Assembly (NCBI RefSeq): GCF_001074825.1
Contig: NZ_JUPG01000046.1
Coordinates: forward strand, 1 to 40,385
Direction of reading: 5' to 3'
Source: Streptococcus pseudopneumoniae
GTDB lineage: Bacteria > Bacillota > Bacilli > Lactobacillales > Streptococcaceae
Length of the DNA: 40,385 nucleotides
Positions 7,476 through 18,166 of this stretch are shown in pieces (the stretch's first letter is position 1; each line of letters begins with the position of its first letter). A program made the position numbers and the translations under genes. The notes beneath the pieces are model-generated. The model did no database searches. It worked only from the letters and a program-made list of their open reading frames with translations, and had not been told where the DNA came from.

Positions 7476-9239
7476 CTAAAAATTAAAAAATTCCATTGCC
7501 TGTTTAAACAGTAAATCCGTATACTCTGGGTCTTCTTGGGCAATGGTAACTTGCTCTTGAACCATTTCCAAATCATCAGTTATCATACCATCAGCTCCTA
7601 GCTGAACAGATTTATCAAAGGACTCTGAACTATTGATGGTCCACACGTACAATTTCTGATCGGTATTCCATAGCTTGTTGACAAAATTTTCATCTAAAGT
7701 TGAATACTCCATAGTGTAACCTGTAGCTTTGGTTCTTGGAAAAATACTATTGTAAGGCAGGATGAAATAAACTGGAATTCGTGAGTCATAGGCCAACACC
7801 TGGTCAATCACATGGTAGTCCAAGGACTGCATCTGGTGGCCGTTCTGCTTAATGATGGCTCCATATTTGTCCATAAAGCGTTTCATCATATCTGGACTAT
7901 CTTTTCGACTGGTTTTAATTTCAATGAGGAGTTTTTGATGCAATTCATTGGCTTTGTTAAGGTAGTCATCAAAACTAGACACCTTGCTATGATAGCCGTT
8001 TTCTGAAATATCGAGTTTGGTTAATTCATCCAAAGTTAGATCCTGGGGATTGGCATTGACTCCTGTCAAATTCTTGATATTGGCATCATGCATCATGACG
8101 AACTGGCCATCTTTGGTTTCTTGGACATCCATTTCAACTAAGTCTGGTGATAACTGCGCTGTTTTTTCTAAAGATTGAACTGTATTCTGCACACCATTCC
8201 TATTGGAGACACCTCTATGAGAAATAACTAAAGGTTTATTGGCAACTGGAGCTTCCAAATAAACATAACCCTCAAGAGCGAAAAAAATACCGGCACAGCC
8301 CATCACTCCCCATCTCATCCAGTGATCTTTCTTTCTCCTTGGCGTGATTTCTAGTTCTTCTCCTGTTAAGAAGGAAACGAACTTAATGAGAAAGTAAGTT
8401 AAGGCCATATAGTGGAAATTCTTAATCAAGACAAAGTTGATAATTCCCAGAACAAGAGATTCCTTATGGGTCAGACCATCCATCAGTGCCTGACCTGCTA
8501 AGATTGGAATCAATAAAAGAATGAAAAATAGGTAGGTTTTGACGACAATCCAAAATAAGTTCCAGATATAAAACCAAGAATGTTTTTTCGTTTTTTTCAA
8601 GCTATAACTGATTGACTCTTTAACCCTTCTTCGATCAAAAAAAATCTGGGGTAAAGCGAACATTAAACGAACGGAAATATAAAACATCATCTGAGCAAAT
8701 ATAAAAATAATTAATCCTAACAGCCAATACTTATCTTCAAAGTATGTCACAATAAAATCAGGAATAACAATTTTATTGAGATAATAAATCTTTAAAATCT
8801 TTCGAATCAATGGAAAAAGCATCATGACATAAAAGAAGATAAAGGCCATTTTGGAAATCGTCACTTGTCTCATGAATAAGAAACTCTGACGAAAGACCTT
8901 GCGACTGTACTCCAGCAGAGTTCTCTTTTCATGATAGAGGAGGTGTCGAGCTCCGATAAAGAGAAGCCCTATCTGGTAATAGGCGATTAGTAAATTAACG
9001 ATTACCAGAACAAATAAAGCAAGACTAACAAAGGGAGAACCCTTTATAATGGCAAAAATATTATTGTAGGAAAGAAAGAGATAACCTGTCTGACGGAGCA
9101 ACAGTCCAGCAATCAAAGAATTAAGTGGTAACCAGACAAACTCAATCATCATGAATATCAAGAAAAAGAGAAAAAGTATTTTATCTAGATTAAAGTATAT
9201 CTGCTTAAAACCTAGATTTTTAGGTTTTTCAGGTTTCAT
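7476..9239 (-). CDS. Membrane glycerophosphodiester phosphodiesterase (GDPD, fused to membrane domain)
   Basis: This protein likely hydrolyses glycerophosphodiesters, perhaps from lipid or teichoic acid turnover, at the outer membrane face. It has 587 residues. About 330 N-terminal residues carry several hydrophobic segments (a glycerophosphoryl diester phosphodiesterase membrane domain). A C-terminal GDPD TIM barrel (about 335-585) follows, with SHRGVSN (His near 339), VEMDVQETKDG and MMHDANI. The usual HRG...ENT motif reads QNT here, so Glu is replaced by Gln. I chose ATG at 9239 with GGAG 5 nt upstream. A GTG two codons earlier would overlap the SD. It lies 8 bp after the exonuclease gene and is probably co-transcribed with it. 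Confidence 0.9.
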   Translation of the reverse strand: MKPEKPKNLGFKQIYFNLDKILFLFFLIFMMIEFVWLPLNSLIAGLLLRQTGYLFLSYNNIFAIIKGSPFVSLALFVLVIVNLLIAYYQIGLLFIGARHLLYHEKRTLLEYSRKVFRQSFLFMRQVTISKMAFIFFYVMMLFPLIRKILKIYYLNKIVIPDFIVTYFEDKYWLLGLIIFIFAQMMFYISVRLMFALPQIFFDRRRVKESISYSLKKTKKHSWFYIWNLFWIVVKTYLFFILLLIPILAGQALMDGLTHKESLVLGIINFVLIKNFHYMALTYFLIKFVSFLTGEELEITPRRKKDHWMRWGVMGCAGIFFALEGYVYLEAPVANKPLVISHRGVSNRNGVQNTVQSLEKTAQLSPDLVEMDVQETKDGQFVMMHDANIKNLTGVNANPQDLTLDELTKLDISENGYHSKVSSFDDYLNKANELHQKLLIEIKTSRKDSPDMMKRFMDKYGAIIKQNGHQMQSLDYHVIDQVLAYDSRIPVYFILPYNSIFPRTKATGYTMEYSTLDENFVNKLWNTDQKLYVWTINSSESFDKSVQLGADGMITDDLEMVQEQVTIAQEDPEYTDLLFKQAMEFFNF

Positions 9240-9247
9240 AGGCACTC

Positions 9248-9838
9248 CTAGTCAAATAATTGAGACAAGTCCAAGCCTCCAAAAGGATTGTTCGACAGGC
9301 TACTTTCTGTCCCTAACAATTCTCTAGCTTGATCGGACTCTAGAAAGGACTCGTAAACACGCGCCGTCATCCGAGCATCCTCCAAGCTATTATGGGACTG
9401 CCCTTGAAATCCAAGAAATGAGGCGACGGTTTGCAATTTGAGATTGGCAATACCATGTAAATCTGAACTACGACGTTCAAAAGCTTCATCATACAAATCC
9501 ACCTTGTACTGCTGGCTATAGTCTAAACCATGCTCTGCTAGAATAGGCAAATCACTTTTAGCAGCATTGTATCCAACCATCGGTAAAGAACCCACAAACT
9601 CTTGGAAATCTTTTATAACTTTCTCCACTGGAGGAGCATCTTTTAAGGTCTCAGCCGTAATCCCAGTCAAACCATTGATAAAGCTTTTTAAAGGCACACT
9701 TGTATGAACATAGGAATCATAGGCATCGATTTCCTGACCATCTCTAAAACGCACTGCCGAAACTTGAATCAAGTGTGTTTGTCCTTCGTGCTGATTAAAT
9801 TCTAAGTCAAAAGCAATGTAATCTTCTAATCGTTCCAT
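9248..9838 (-). CDS. 3'-5' exonuclease, DEDDh (DnaQ/epsilon-like)
   Basis: A 196-residue stand-alone exonuclease of the DNA polymerase III epsilon superfamily. ExoI is FDLEFNQ (residues 10-16, Asp and Glu), ExoII is YNAAKSDLPIL (Asp near 114), ExoIII is HNSLEDARMTA (His and Asp near 153-158), so all DEDDh metal ligands are present. There are no BRCT, helicase or polymerase domains. The substrate could be DNA or RNA ends, and the role is not shown by the sequence. The SD GGAGAAGGA is good. The downstream GDPD gene starts 8 bp after the stop. Confidence 0.88.
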   Translation of the reverse strand: MERLEDYIAFDLEFNQHEGQTHLIQVSAVRFRDGQEIDAYDSYVHTSVPLKSFINGLTGITAETLKDAPPVEKVIKDFQEFVGSLPMVGYNAAKSDLPILAEHGLDYSQQYKVDLYDEAFERRSSDLHGIANLKLQTVASFLGFQGQSHNSLEDARMTARVYESFLESDQARELLGTESSLSNNPFGGLDLSQLFD

Positions 9839-9901
9839 TCTATCCTTCTCCTCTACTGTCTATCTTCTTATTCATTTTGAGCAACTATACTATTCACAAA
9901 T

Positions 9902-9939
9902 AAAAGAAGCCATTAGGTTAGCACATAACCTAAACAGCT
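9902..9939 (-). terminator. Terminator of the glmU-rocS operon
   Basis: TTAGGTTA (9913-9920), loop GCACA and TAACCTAA (9926-9933), extended by AGC/GCT. On the minus strand it runs into TTCTTTTATTT. It lies just after the rocS stop. Confidence 0.8.
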
Positions 9940-9945
9940 CCTTGA

Positions 9946-10437
9946 TTATCCTCCAAATAAACGAGCAAAAAAGCCTTTCTTAGTTGATTGGACTTCTTCT
10001 TTTGCTTGGTCCAGCTCTAGCTTAAGATTTTCTTGATCCTTCATGGCTTGAAGAGTCAATTGTTGCTGCTGATCGAGTTGTTTGTCTTTCTCAGCAATCT
10101 GACGGTCTTTGATACGCATCTGCTCGTCTTTTTCTGATAACTGACGATCCTTGGCTTTTAATTGTTCATAGAGACGAAGAATTTCTGCATTCTTCTCATC
10201 CACTAGAATCTCCATCAGTTCACGTTGCTTGACATCTTCACTGACAGGCTCATCTTCAAAAATCGTTTTTTTATAGATTTCTTCTAGCTTAATCAAGCCA
10301 CTTCTGGTAACGACTGTTACCCCTTTGTCATTTTTATCTGTGTCTTCTTCTGGTAATTCTTTGACACGGTTATTGATTGCTTGGCGAGATAATCCTAAAA
10401 CCTCTGCAATCTCACTGACGGTCATTTCAATACTCAT
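9946..10437 (-). CDS. rocS: RocS, regulator of chromosome segregation
   Basis: A 163-residue protein with the RocS layout described in pneumococcus. It has an N-terminal DNA-binding helix-turn-helix (about 1-60, EIAEVLGLSRQAINNRVKEL) and a long charged coiled coil with KDRQ/EKDEQ-type repeats (about 70-145). A C-terminal amphipathic membrane-targeting helix ends in KKGFFARLFGG. In S. pneumoniae RocS binds DNA and the membrane, helps segregate the chromosome, and protects the nucleoid from septation. It is the last gene of the glmU-nudix-macP-mtnN-rocS run, 76 bp after mtnN. The HTH also resembles plasmid DUF536 replication proteins, but the pneumococcal neighbourhood supports RocS. Confidence 0.88.
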   Translation of the reverse strand: MSIEMTVSEIAEVLGLSRQAINNRVKELPEEDTDKNDKGVTVVTRSGLIKLEEIYKKTIFEDEPVSEDVKQRELMEILVDEKNAEILRLYEQLKAKDRQLSEKDEQMRIKDRQIAEKDKQLDQQQQLTLQAMKDQENLKLELDQAKEEVQSTKKGFFARLFGG

Positions 10438-10513
10438 AATATCCTCTGAAACGTTTTCTAGCTTTTCTTTACTTAAATCTTATCATAAGCTAGAAAAACT
10501 GTCAAATTTTCGC

Positions 10514-11206
10514 TTAATCTAAAGCCTTCAAAAAGGTTAATAAGACTTGGGCAGAGCGACGTCCAGCTTCGATAATAAACTCATCAAAAGAGATGTTTGC
10601 TTCATGATTGGCATTGTCACTCATAGCTCGGATAACTAAGACTGGAAGATTAAGGGCATGCGCTGCCTGAGCAATAGCTGCTCCCTCCATCTCAACGGCT
10701 AAAACTTCTGGGAAATGGGACTTAATCGCTTCTATCTTGTCATTTCCTGCAACAAAACTATCTCCTGTAGCAATCAAACCAAGATGCCATTTTTGGTCCA
10801 ATTGAGATAAACTCTCTTGGATTTTGGCTACGAAGGTTTTGTCTGATTCGAAATAAAGCGGTTGTTGCGCCATTTGTCCATAAGCATAACCAAAAGCTGT
10901 GACATCCACGTCATGATAGGCTAATTTGTCAGCAATCACGACATCCCCAACAGCAATACCTTCTGCTACTGCCCCAGCTGAGCCCGTATTAATGAGAGCA
11001 TCCACTTGGAAATGATCAGCCAAAATCGCCACACTCATAGCAGACATGACCTTCCCTATTCCACTTTCTACAAGAACGACTTCATGAGAGGCAATGCTTC
11101 CTGTGTGATAGGTATTCCCCAAAACAACTTGCTCCTTAGCATTTTCTAAATGCTGGACCAGATACGCCAGTTCTTCTGGCATAGCCGCAATAATTCCTAT
11201 TTTCAT
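10514..11206 (-). CDS. mtnN: 5'-methylthioadenosine/S-adenosylhomocysteine nucleosidase
   Basis: This enzyme (also called Pfs) cleaves adenine from methylthioadenosine and S-adenosylhomocysteine. It recycles methyl-cycle by-products and gives S-ribosylhomocysteine, the LuxS substrate. It has 230 residues, standard length. Motifs: IAAMPEEL with catalytic Glu12, NTGSAGA (about 75-81), VEMEGAAIAQ (about 172-181) and RAMSDNA with the catalytic Asp near 196. Cytosolic. It follows macP by 16 bp in the same direction. Confidence 0.97.
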   Translation of the reverse strand: MKIGIIAAMPEELAYLVQHLENAKEQVVLGNTYHTGSIASHEVVLVESGIGKVMSAMSVAILADHFQVDALINTGSAGAVAEGIAVGDVVIADKLAYHDVDVTAFGYAYGQMAQQPLYFESDKTFVAKIQESLSQLDQKWHLGLIATGDSFVAGNDKIEAIKSHFPEVLAVEMEGAAIAQAAHALNLPVLVIRAMSDNANHEANISFDEFIIEAGRRSAQVLLTFLKALD

Positions 11207-11222
11207 TTCAATTCCTTTTCTA

Positions 11223-11531
11223 TTACAAAAGTTTCATTGCTAACACAAGCAAAATCAAGAGAAAGATGACAGCAAATAAGATTTTATTTAACTTAGAATT
11301 GAAGACATTTCTCTTAGTATTTTCAATGCGACGGCTTTTATGAATAGACGGTTCGACTTGAATCTTCAAGGTTTCCTGGCTAAAACCATGTTCCTTAGGA
11401 TTGGCATAACCAAAACGGGAAGAAGTTGGTAAAATCTTTGTCTCCTCATCATCTAGCAAAGGAGGACCTGAAATTTTTTCGCCTCTATTAGCTCTTTCAA
11501 TCATTTCATCCGTTAATAAAGGTTTACCCAT
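11223..11531 (-). CDS. macP: MacP, membrane activator of PBP2a
   Basis: A 102-residue cytoplasmic-tail protein with a single C-terminal membrane segment (about 82-102, [19 protein letters not shown]). In S. pneumoniae MacP binds and activates the class A penicillin-binding protein PBP2a and is phosphorylated by the kinase StkP on a threonine near residue 32. Thr31 in DDEETKIL is the likely counterpart. I chose ATG at 11531 (MGKPLLTDE), which follows a strong GAGGAGG. An earlier in-frame ATG at 11564 lacks an SD and lies inside the nudix gene. The glmU-nudix-macP-mtnN-rocS order supports the name. The link of wall precursor synthesis (GlmU) and wall polymerase activation is suggestive. Confidence 0.88.
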   Translation of the reverse strand: MGKPLLTDEMIERANRGEKISGPPLLDDEETKILPTSSRFGYANPKEHGFSQETLKIQVEPSIHKSRRIENTKRNVFNSKLNKILFAVIFLLILLVLAMKLL

Positions 11532-11542
11532 ACTGACCTCCT

Positions 11543-12088
11543 CTATTTTTTGTACAATTCCCAATACTGAACAGCCATAATTGTCTTGGCATCACAAATA
11601 TGACCTGATTGGATCAATTCCTTAGCTTCTTCTAGACTCACTTCAAAGACTTCCAAAGTTTCGTCTTCATCCTGCGGACGTGGATTTTCCACCTTTGTCA
11701 AATCGCTAGCTAGGTATAGTTTTAACTTTTCATTACAGAAGCCAATAGCTGAGTAAAAATCATACAAGAGTTCTAACTTCCCTGTATAGGCTGTTTCTTC
11801 CTCTAATTCACGAAGGGCTGCTGCTACAGGGTCTGTATTTTCTCCTACTTCCAATTTTCCAGCTGGAATTTCGTAAGAGACAGCCTCGATAGCCTTACGA
11901 TACTGCTTGACCAAGATAAGTTTTTGCTCATCCGTTACGGCTAAAACACAGACAGCTCCATTGTGGAAAATTAAATCTCGTTGGGCAGTTCCTTTACCTT
12001 CTGGTAATTCAACCTGATCTTGGACCAGTTTAAATATTGGTCCTTGATAGATTTCTTTTCGGCTAAGCGTTTTTTCTTCAAATTCCAT
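11543..12088 (-). CDS. NUDIX hydrolase, ADP-ribose pyrophosphatase type
   Basis: A 181-residue NUDIX protein. The box is complete: [27 protein letters not shown] (shown here only by its key residues Gly77, Glu82 region and REL-EE at 93-98). The surroundings ([17 protein letters not shown] before it, [17 protein letters not shown] after it) fit the ADP-sugar pyrophosphatase subgroup (NudF-like), which splits ADP-ribose into AMP and ribose 5-phosphate. The substrate is inferred from the family. It starts 9 bp after the glmU stop and ends 11 bp before macP. Confidence 0.9.
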   Translation of the reverse strand: MEFEEKTLSRKEIYQGPIFKLVQDQVELPEGKGTAQRDLIFHNGAVCVLAVTDEQKLILVKQYRKAIEAVSYEIPAGKLEVGENTDPVAAALRELEEETAYTGKLELLYDFYSAIGFCNEKLKLYLASDLTKVENPRPQDEDETLEVFEVSLEEAKELIQSGHICDAKTIMAVQYWELYKK

Positions 12089-12097
12089 GATAGACTC

Positions 12098-13570
<1,473 letters not shown>

Positions 13571-13595
13571 CTAACCCATTTTTTGAGTATTTTTT

Positions 13596-13624
13596 TTGAT
13601 TTTTTTTGATTTTTAAGGTAAAAT
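13596..13624 (+). promoter_or_regulatory. sigma-A promoter of the GH25 gene
   Basis: TTGATT (13596-13601), a 17-nt spacer and TAAAAT (13619-13624). The -10 box ends only 8 nt before the ATG at 13633, so transcription would start at or next to the start codon. Confidence 0.7.
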
Positions 13625-13632
13625 GATGAAAT

Positions 13633-14433
13633 ATGAGAAAGAAATTTAATCCGCTTATTTTATTTGGTTTTTTTGGGATTATGATTTTTATATTAATCCT
13701 AAATCGCCCCCATTATGAAGATCATCCTGTAAAAACAAAATCAAATATTACTCAAATAAAAACCCAGGCATTACATAACTTAGATAAACCGGTAATTGAT
13801 GTTTCTGGTTGGCAGCGTCCTGAGGAAATTAATTACGATACTCTGTCCCAAAACATTTCTGGAGCCATTGTTCGCGTCCATAGTGGCGCTCAAACGTCCA
13901 AAGAGAACGATGCCTCCTTTGTTAATGGGGTAGATAAGGCTTTTAAAACCCATATCACTGAGTTTCAAAAACGAAATGTCCCAGTTGGTGTTTATGCTTA
14001 TTTAGCTGGAAAAAGTGTCCAAGAAATGGAAAAAGCAGCTGAAGTTTTTTATAATGCTGCCTCTCCCTATAACCCTAGCTACTATTGGTTAGATGTTGAA
14101 GAAAAAACCATGTCCAATATGAACGAAGGGGTTGAAGCCTTTCGAGCCAAACTAGAATCACTAGGAGCTAAAGACATTGGAATCTACGTTGGTGTTTATT
14201 TCATGGAAGAACATAGTATTGACACTACAAAATTTTCTTCTATTTGGATTCCGTCCTATGGTTCTGACTCAGGATTCTACGAGGCAACTCCAAAAACTGA
14301 TTTAGATTACGACATCCACCAGTACACTTCTAAAGGAAAAATTGCTGGCTTTAATCACGATTTGGATATCAACGTCATCTCTTCCTTAAAAAACAAAGAA
14401 GAAACTTTTAGAAAACTCTTTTTAAAACCTTAA
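13633..14433 (+). CDS. GH25 family lysozyme-like membrane-anchored protein
   Basis: A 266-residue protein with an N-terminal hydrophobic segment (about 7-24), probably an uncleaved anchor, and an extracellular glycosyl hydrolase family 25 domain (about 52-262). GH25 enzymes cleave the MurNAc-GlcNAc bond of peptidoglycan. The family acid residues are visible: PVIDVSGWQ (Asp56) and YYWLDVEEKTM (Asp154, Glu156), with VPVGVYAY between them. There are no choline-binding or SH3 repeats, unlike the phage/LytC-type lysozymes. There is no SD before the ATG and the promoter is adjacent, so the mRNA may be leaderless. It is divergent from glmU. The activity is inferred from the fold. Confidence 0.88.
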   Translation: MRKKFNPLILFGFFGIMIFILILNRPHYEDHPVKTKSNITQIKTQALHNLDKPVIDVSGWQRPEEINYDTLSQNISGAIVRVHSGAQTSKENDASFVNGVDKAFKTHITEFQKRNVPVGVYAYLAGKSVQEMEKAAEVFYNAASPYNPSYYWLDVEEKTMSNMNEGVEAFRAKLESLGAKDIGIYVGVYFMEEHSIDTTKFSSIWIPSYGSDSGFYEATPKTDLDYDIHQYTSKGKIAGFNHDLDINVISSLKNKEETFRKLFLKP

Positions 14434-14460
14434 AAGCATTTGTTTATCATTTGCTTTTTC
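14432..14460 (+). terminator. Weak hairpin terminator after the GH25 gene
   Basis: AAAAGCA (14432-14438) pairs with TGCTTTT (14452-14458) across a 13-nt loop, followed by a T-rich tract. The stem is short and AT-rich. Confidence 0.5.
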
Positions 14461-14476
14461 TTTTGTGTTTGATTGT

Positions 14477-14484
14477 GATACAAT
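14477..14484 (+). promoter_or_regulatory. Promoter of the DUF368-ybaK-phosphatase operon
   Basis: TACAAT (14479-14484) preceded by GTGA gives an extended -10. A clear -35 hexamer is not evident. A GGAGG ribosome site at 14516-14520 leads to the ATG at 14527. Confidence 0.55.
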
Positions 14485-14526
14485 ATAGTAAGGATTTTTT
14501 GAAATAGAAATAGTTGGAGGAAAAAT

Positions 14527-15369
14527 ATGCTCTCATGGTTAGCACGCCTTATTAAAGGGATTGTGATTGCTCTTGGTTTTATCCTACCGGGAATTTCCGG
14601 AGGGGTTCTAGCAGCAATCTTAGGGATTTATGAACGAATGATTGGCTTTCTGGCCCACCCCTTTAAAGACTTTAAAGAAAATGTTTTGTACTTTATTCCA
14701 GTTGCCATCGGTATGCTTCTGGGAATCGGCTTATTTTCTTATCCGATTGAATACCTGCTTGAAAATTATCAGGTCTTTGTCTTATGGAGCTTTGCAGGGG
14801 CCATCATTGGTACTGTTCCTAGCCTACTAAAAGAATCAACTCGAGAATCTGACAGAGACAAGATTGATTTAGCTTGGTTCTGGGCCACCTTTATCATTTC
14901 TGGACTAGGTCTCTATGCCTTAAATTTTGTCGTTGGGACCTTAAACGCAAGCTTTCTTAATTTTGTTTTAGCAGGTGCACTACTGGCTCTTGGAGTATTG
15001 GTTCCTGGTCTCAGTCCATCAAATCTACTTTTGATTTTGGGACTCTATGCTCCTATGTTGACTGGTTTTAAAACCTTTGACCTCTTAGGAACCTTCTTCC
15101 CGATTGGAATCGGAGCAGGTACAACTCTCATCATTTTTTCAAAATTGATGGATTATGCCTTAAATAACTACCACTCTCGCGTCTATCATTTCATCATCGG
15201 GATCGTCCTATCAAGTACCCTTTTGATCTTGATTCCAAATGCAGGAAACGCTGAAAGCATCCAATACACAGGCCTTTCACTTGTTGGGTATGTCATCATC
15301 GCCTTCTTCTTTGCCTTGGGAATCTGGCTTGGTATTTGGATGAGCCAATTGGAGGATAAGTATAAATAA
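14527..15369 (+). CDS. DUF368 family membrane protein (PopT-like polyprenyl-phosphate transporter)
   Basis: A 280-residue polytopic membrane protein with about 8 hydrophobic segments. It carries two related DUF368 signature loops: GFILPGISGGVLAAILGIY (about 17-35) and GVLVPGLSPSNLLLILGLY (about 157-175). This internal repeat of a PG-S loop is the hallmark of the family. Recent work assigned DUF368 (PopT) to flipping undecaprenyl phosphate back to the cytoplasmic face, recycling the carrier used for wall polymers. That function is family knowledge, not shown here. The stop and the next start overlap as TAATG, which suggests translational coupling with ybaK. Confidence 0.9.
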   Translation: MLSWLARLIKGIVIALGFILPGISGGVLAAILGIYERMIGFLAHPFKDFKENVLYFIPVAIGMLLGIGLFSYPIEYLLENYQVFVLWSFAGAIIGTVPSLLKESTRESDRDKIDLAWFWATFIISGLGLYALNFVVGTLNASFLNFVLAGALLALGVLVPGLSPSNLLLILGLYAPMLTGFKTFDLLGTFFPIGIGAGTTLIIFSKLMDYALNNYHSRVYHFIIGIVLSSTLLILIPNAGNAESIQYTGLSLVGYVIIAFFFALGIWLGIWMSQLEDKYK

Positions 15370-15851
15370 TGGCAAAAAAAGTTAAAATCAAAAAAACATT
15401 GGTGGAACAAATCCTGTCTAAATCAGGTATCTCACATCAGGGAATTCAAATCAATGCTCTGGAAGGAGAACTTCCGCAAGGTTATGAACGAGATCAGATT
15501 TTCAAAACCTTGGCTCTTTTAGGAGATAAGACCGGACCGATTATCGGAATTGTTCCCATCACTCAACACTTGTCTGAAAAGAAACTAGCTAAAATTTCTG
15601 GCAATAAAAAAGTGAGCATGATTCCTCAAAAAGACTTGGAAAAAACAACAGGTTATATTCATGGAGCCAATAATCCTGTCGGCATTCGTCAGAAACACAA
15701 TTACCCCATTTTTATCGATAAGATCGCCTTAGACTTGGATCAAATGATTGTCTCTGCTGGGGAAGTTGGTCACAGCATTATCGTCGCACCACAAGACTTG
15801 GCTAGCTTTGTAAAGGCTGACTTTGAAGATATCTTGGAGGACAGCAAGTAA
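15369..15851 (+). CDS. ybaK: YbaK/EbsC family Cys-tRNA(Pro) deacylase
   Basis: A 160-residue free-standing editing domain. YbaK enzymes hydrolyse cysteine mischarged on tRNA-Pro. Visible features are the basic N-terminus, GNKKVSMIPQKDLEKTTGYIHGANNPVGI (given by its key parts: the catalytic-type Lys in NKK and the GYIHGANNPVG loop) and SAGEVGHSIIVAP near the C-terminus, all typical of YbaK/EbsC. It overlaps the upstream gene by one base and the downstream gene by one base (TAATG in both cases), so the three genes form a tightly coupled operon. Confidence 0.93.
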   Translation: MAKKVKIKKTLVEQILSKSGISHQGIQINALEGELPQGYERDQIFKTLALLGDKTGPIIGIVPITQHLSEKKLAKISGNKKVSMIPQKDLEKTTGYIHGANNPVGIRQKHNYPIFIDKIALDLDQMIVSAGEVGHSIIVAPQDLASFVKADFEDILEDSK

Positions 15852-16468
15852 TGAAACTATACTTTGTCCGCCATGGCCGTACAGTCTGGAATCAGGAAGG
15901 ACGCTTTCAAGGTGCTAGTGGAGATTCTCCCCTACTTCCTGAATCCATTGACATCCTCAAAAAACTTGGCCAGTATCTCAAGGAAATTCCTTTTGAACAA
16001 ATTTATTCAAGTGATTTACCTCGAGCAATCAAATCTGCTGAAATTATCCAAAGTCAACTCCAGACGCCCTGTCCTTTAGAAAGTGTTCCTAATCTCCGTG
16101 AATGGCAGCTGGGGAAATTAGAAGGTTTGAAAATCGCAACTTTGGAAGCTATTTACCCGCAACAAATCCAGGCTTTCCGTACGAATCTTGCCAAGTTTGA
16201 CACTCAAATGTTTGAAGCTGAATCCCTCCATAGCACAACTCAACGGACCATCCAATTTATCAAATCACTCAAAGATAGTCCGGCTGAGCGTATTCTAATT
16301 GTCGGCCACGGCGCTAATCTTACTGCCAGTCTCCGTACTCTTTTAGGTTATAAAGAACCTCTTCTTCGTAAAGATGGCGGTCTAGCAAATGCCAGCCTGA
16401 CCATTCTTGAAACCCATGATTTTGAAACATTCACTCTCAATACTTGGAATGATACTTCCTATCAATAA
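15851..16468 (+). CDS. Histidine phosphatase family protein (phosphoglycerate mutase-like)
   Basis: A 205-residue branch 1 histidine phosphatase. The phosphohistidine motif is FVRHGRTVWN (Arg7, His8, Gly9), followed by GRFQG and YSSDLPRAIKSAEII. The acidic general acid is in LREWQLGKLEG (about residue 82), and the second catalytic His is in VGHGANL (about residue 155). It is shorter than glycolytic GpmA and lacks its C-terminal region, so it is more likely a phosphatase on a small phosphoester than the glycolytic mutase. The substrate cannot be told. Last gene of the DUF368 operon, followed by a clear terminator. Confidence 0.9.
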   Translation: MKLYFVRHGRTVWNQEGRFQGASGDSPLLPESIDILKKLGQYLKEIPFEQIYSSDLPRAIKSAEIIQSQLQTPCPLESVPNLREWQLGKLEGLKIATLEAIYPQQIQAFRTNLAKFDTQMFEAESLHSTTQRTIQFIKSLKDSPAERILIVGHGANLTASLRTLLGYKEPLLRKDGGLANASLTILETHDFETFTLNTWNDTSYQ

Positions 16469-16470
16469 CA

Positions 16471-16500
16471 GAACTTGATTTTAGCGTCAAGTTCTTTTTA
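16471..16500 (+). terminator. Rho-independent terminator of the DUF368-ybaK-phosphatase operon
   Basis: GAACTTGA (16471-16478), an 8-nt loop and TCAAGTTC (16487-16494), then TTTTTA. It starts 2 nt after the stop codon. Confidence 0.88.
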
Positions 16501-16537
16501 GTTTTGAAAGATTATCCGTGAATTTCTTGCTTATTTA

Positions 16538-16546
16538 TGATAAAAT
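16538..16546 (+). promoter_or_regulatory. Extended -10 promoter of lysS
   Basis: TGA-TAAAAT (TAAAAT at 16541-16546), 58 nt before the ATG. No consensus -35 is seen. The leader contains no T-box motif. Confidence 0.6.
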
Positions 16547-16595
16547 GGAAGTATCGCAAAAATGACTCATCGTATTCAATTTTGAGTAAAACTAG

Positions 16596-18095
<1,500 letters not shown>

Positions 18096-18102
18096 TACTC
18101 TT

Positions 18103-18130
18103 ATCCTCTGACTCTTGTCAGGGGATTTTT
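18103..18130 (+). terminator. Terminator of lysS
   Basis: TCCTCTGAC (18104-18112), loop TCTT and GTCAGGGGA (18117-18125), with one G-U pair, followed by TTTTT. Confidence 0.9.
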
Positions 18131-18135
18131 CGATG

Positions 18136-18166
18136 CAAAAAGAGACTGAGGTAACACTCAATCTCT
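18136..18166 (-). terminator. Terminator of the amino-acid ABC operon, overlapping its last codons
   Basis: On the minus strand AGAGATTGAG (18166-18157), a 6-nt loop and CTCAGTCTCT, then TTTTTG. The 5' arm contains the stop codon of the binding-protein gene. It is convergent with the lysS terminator. Confidence 0.85.
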
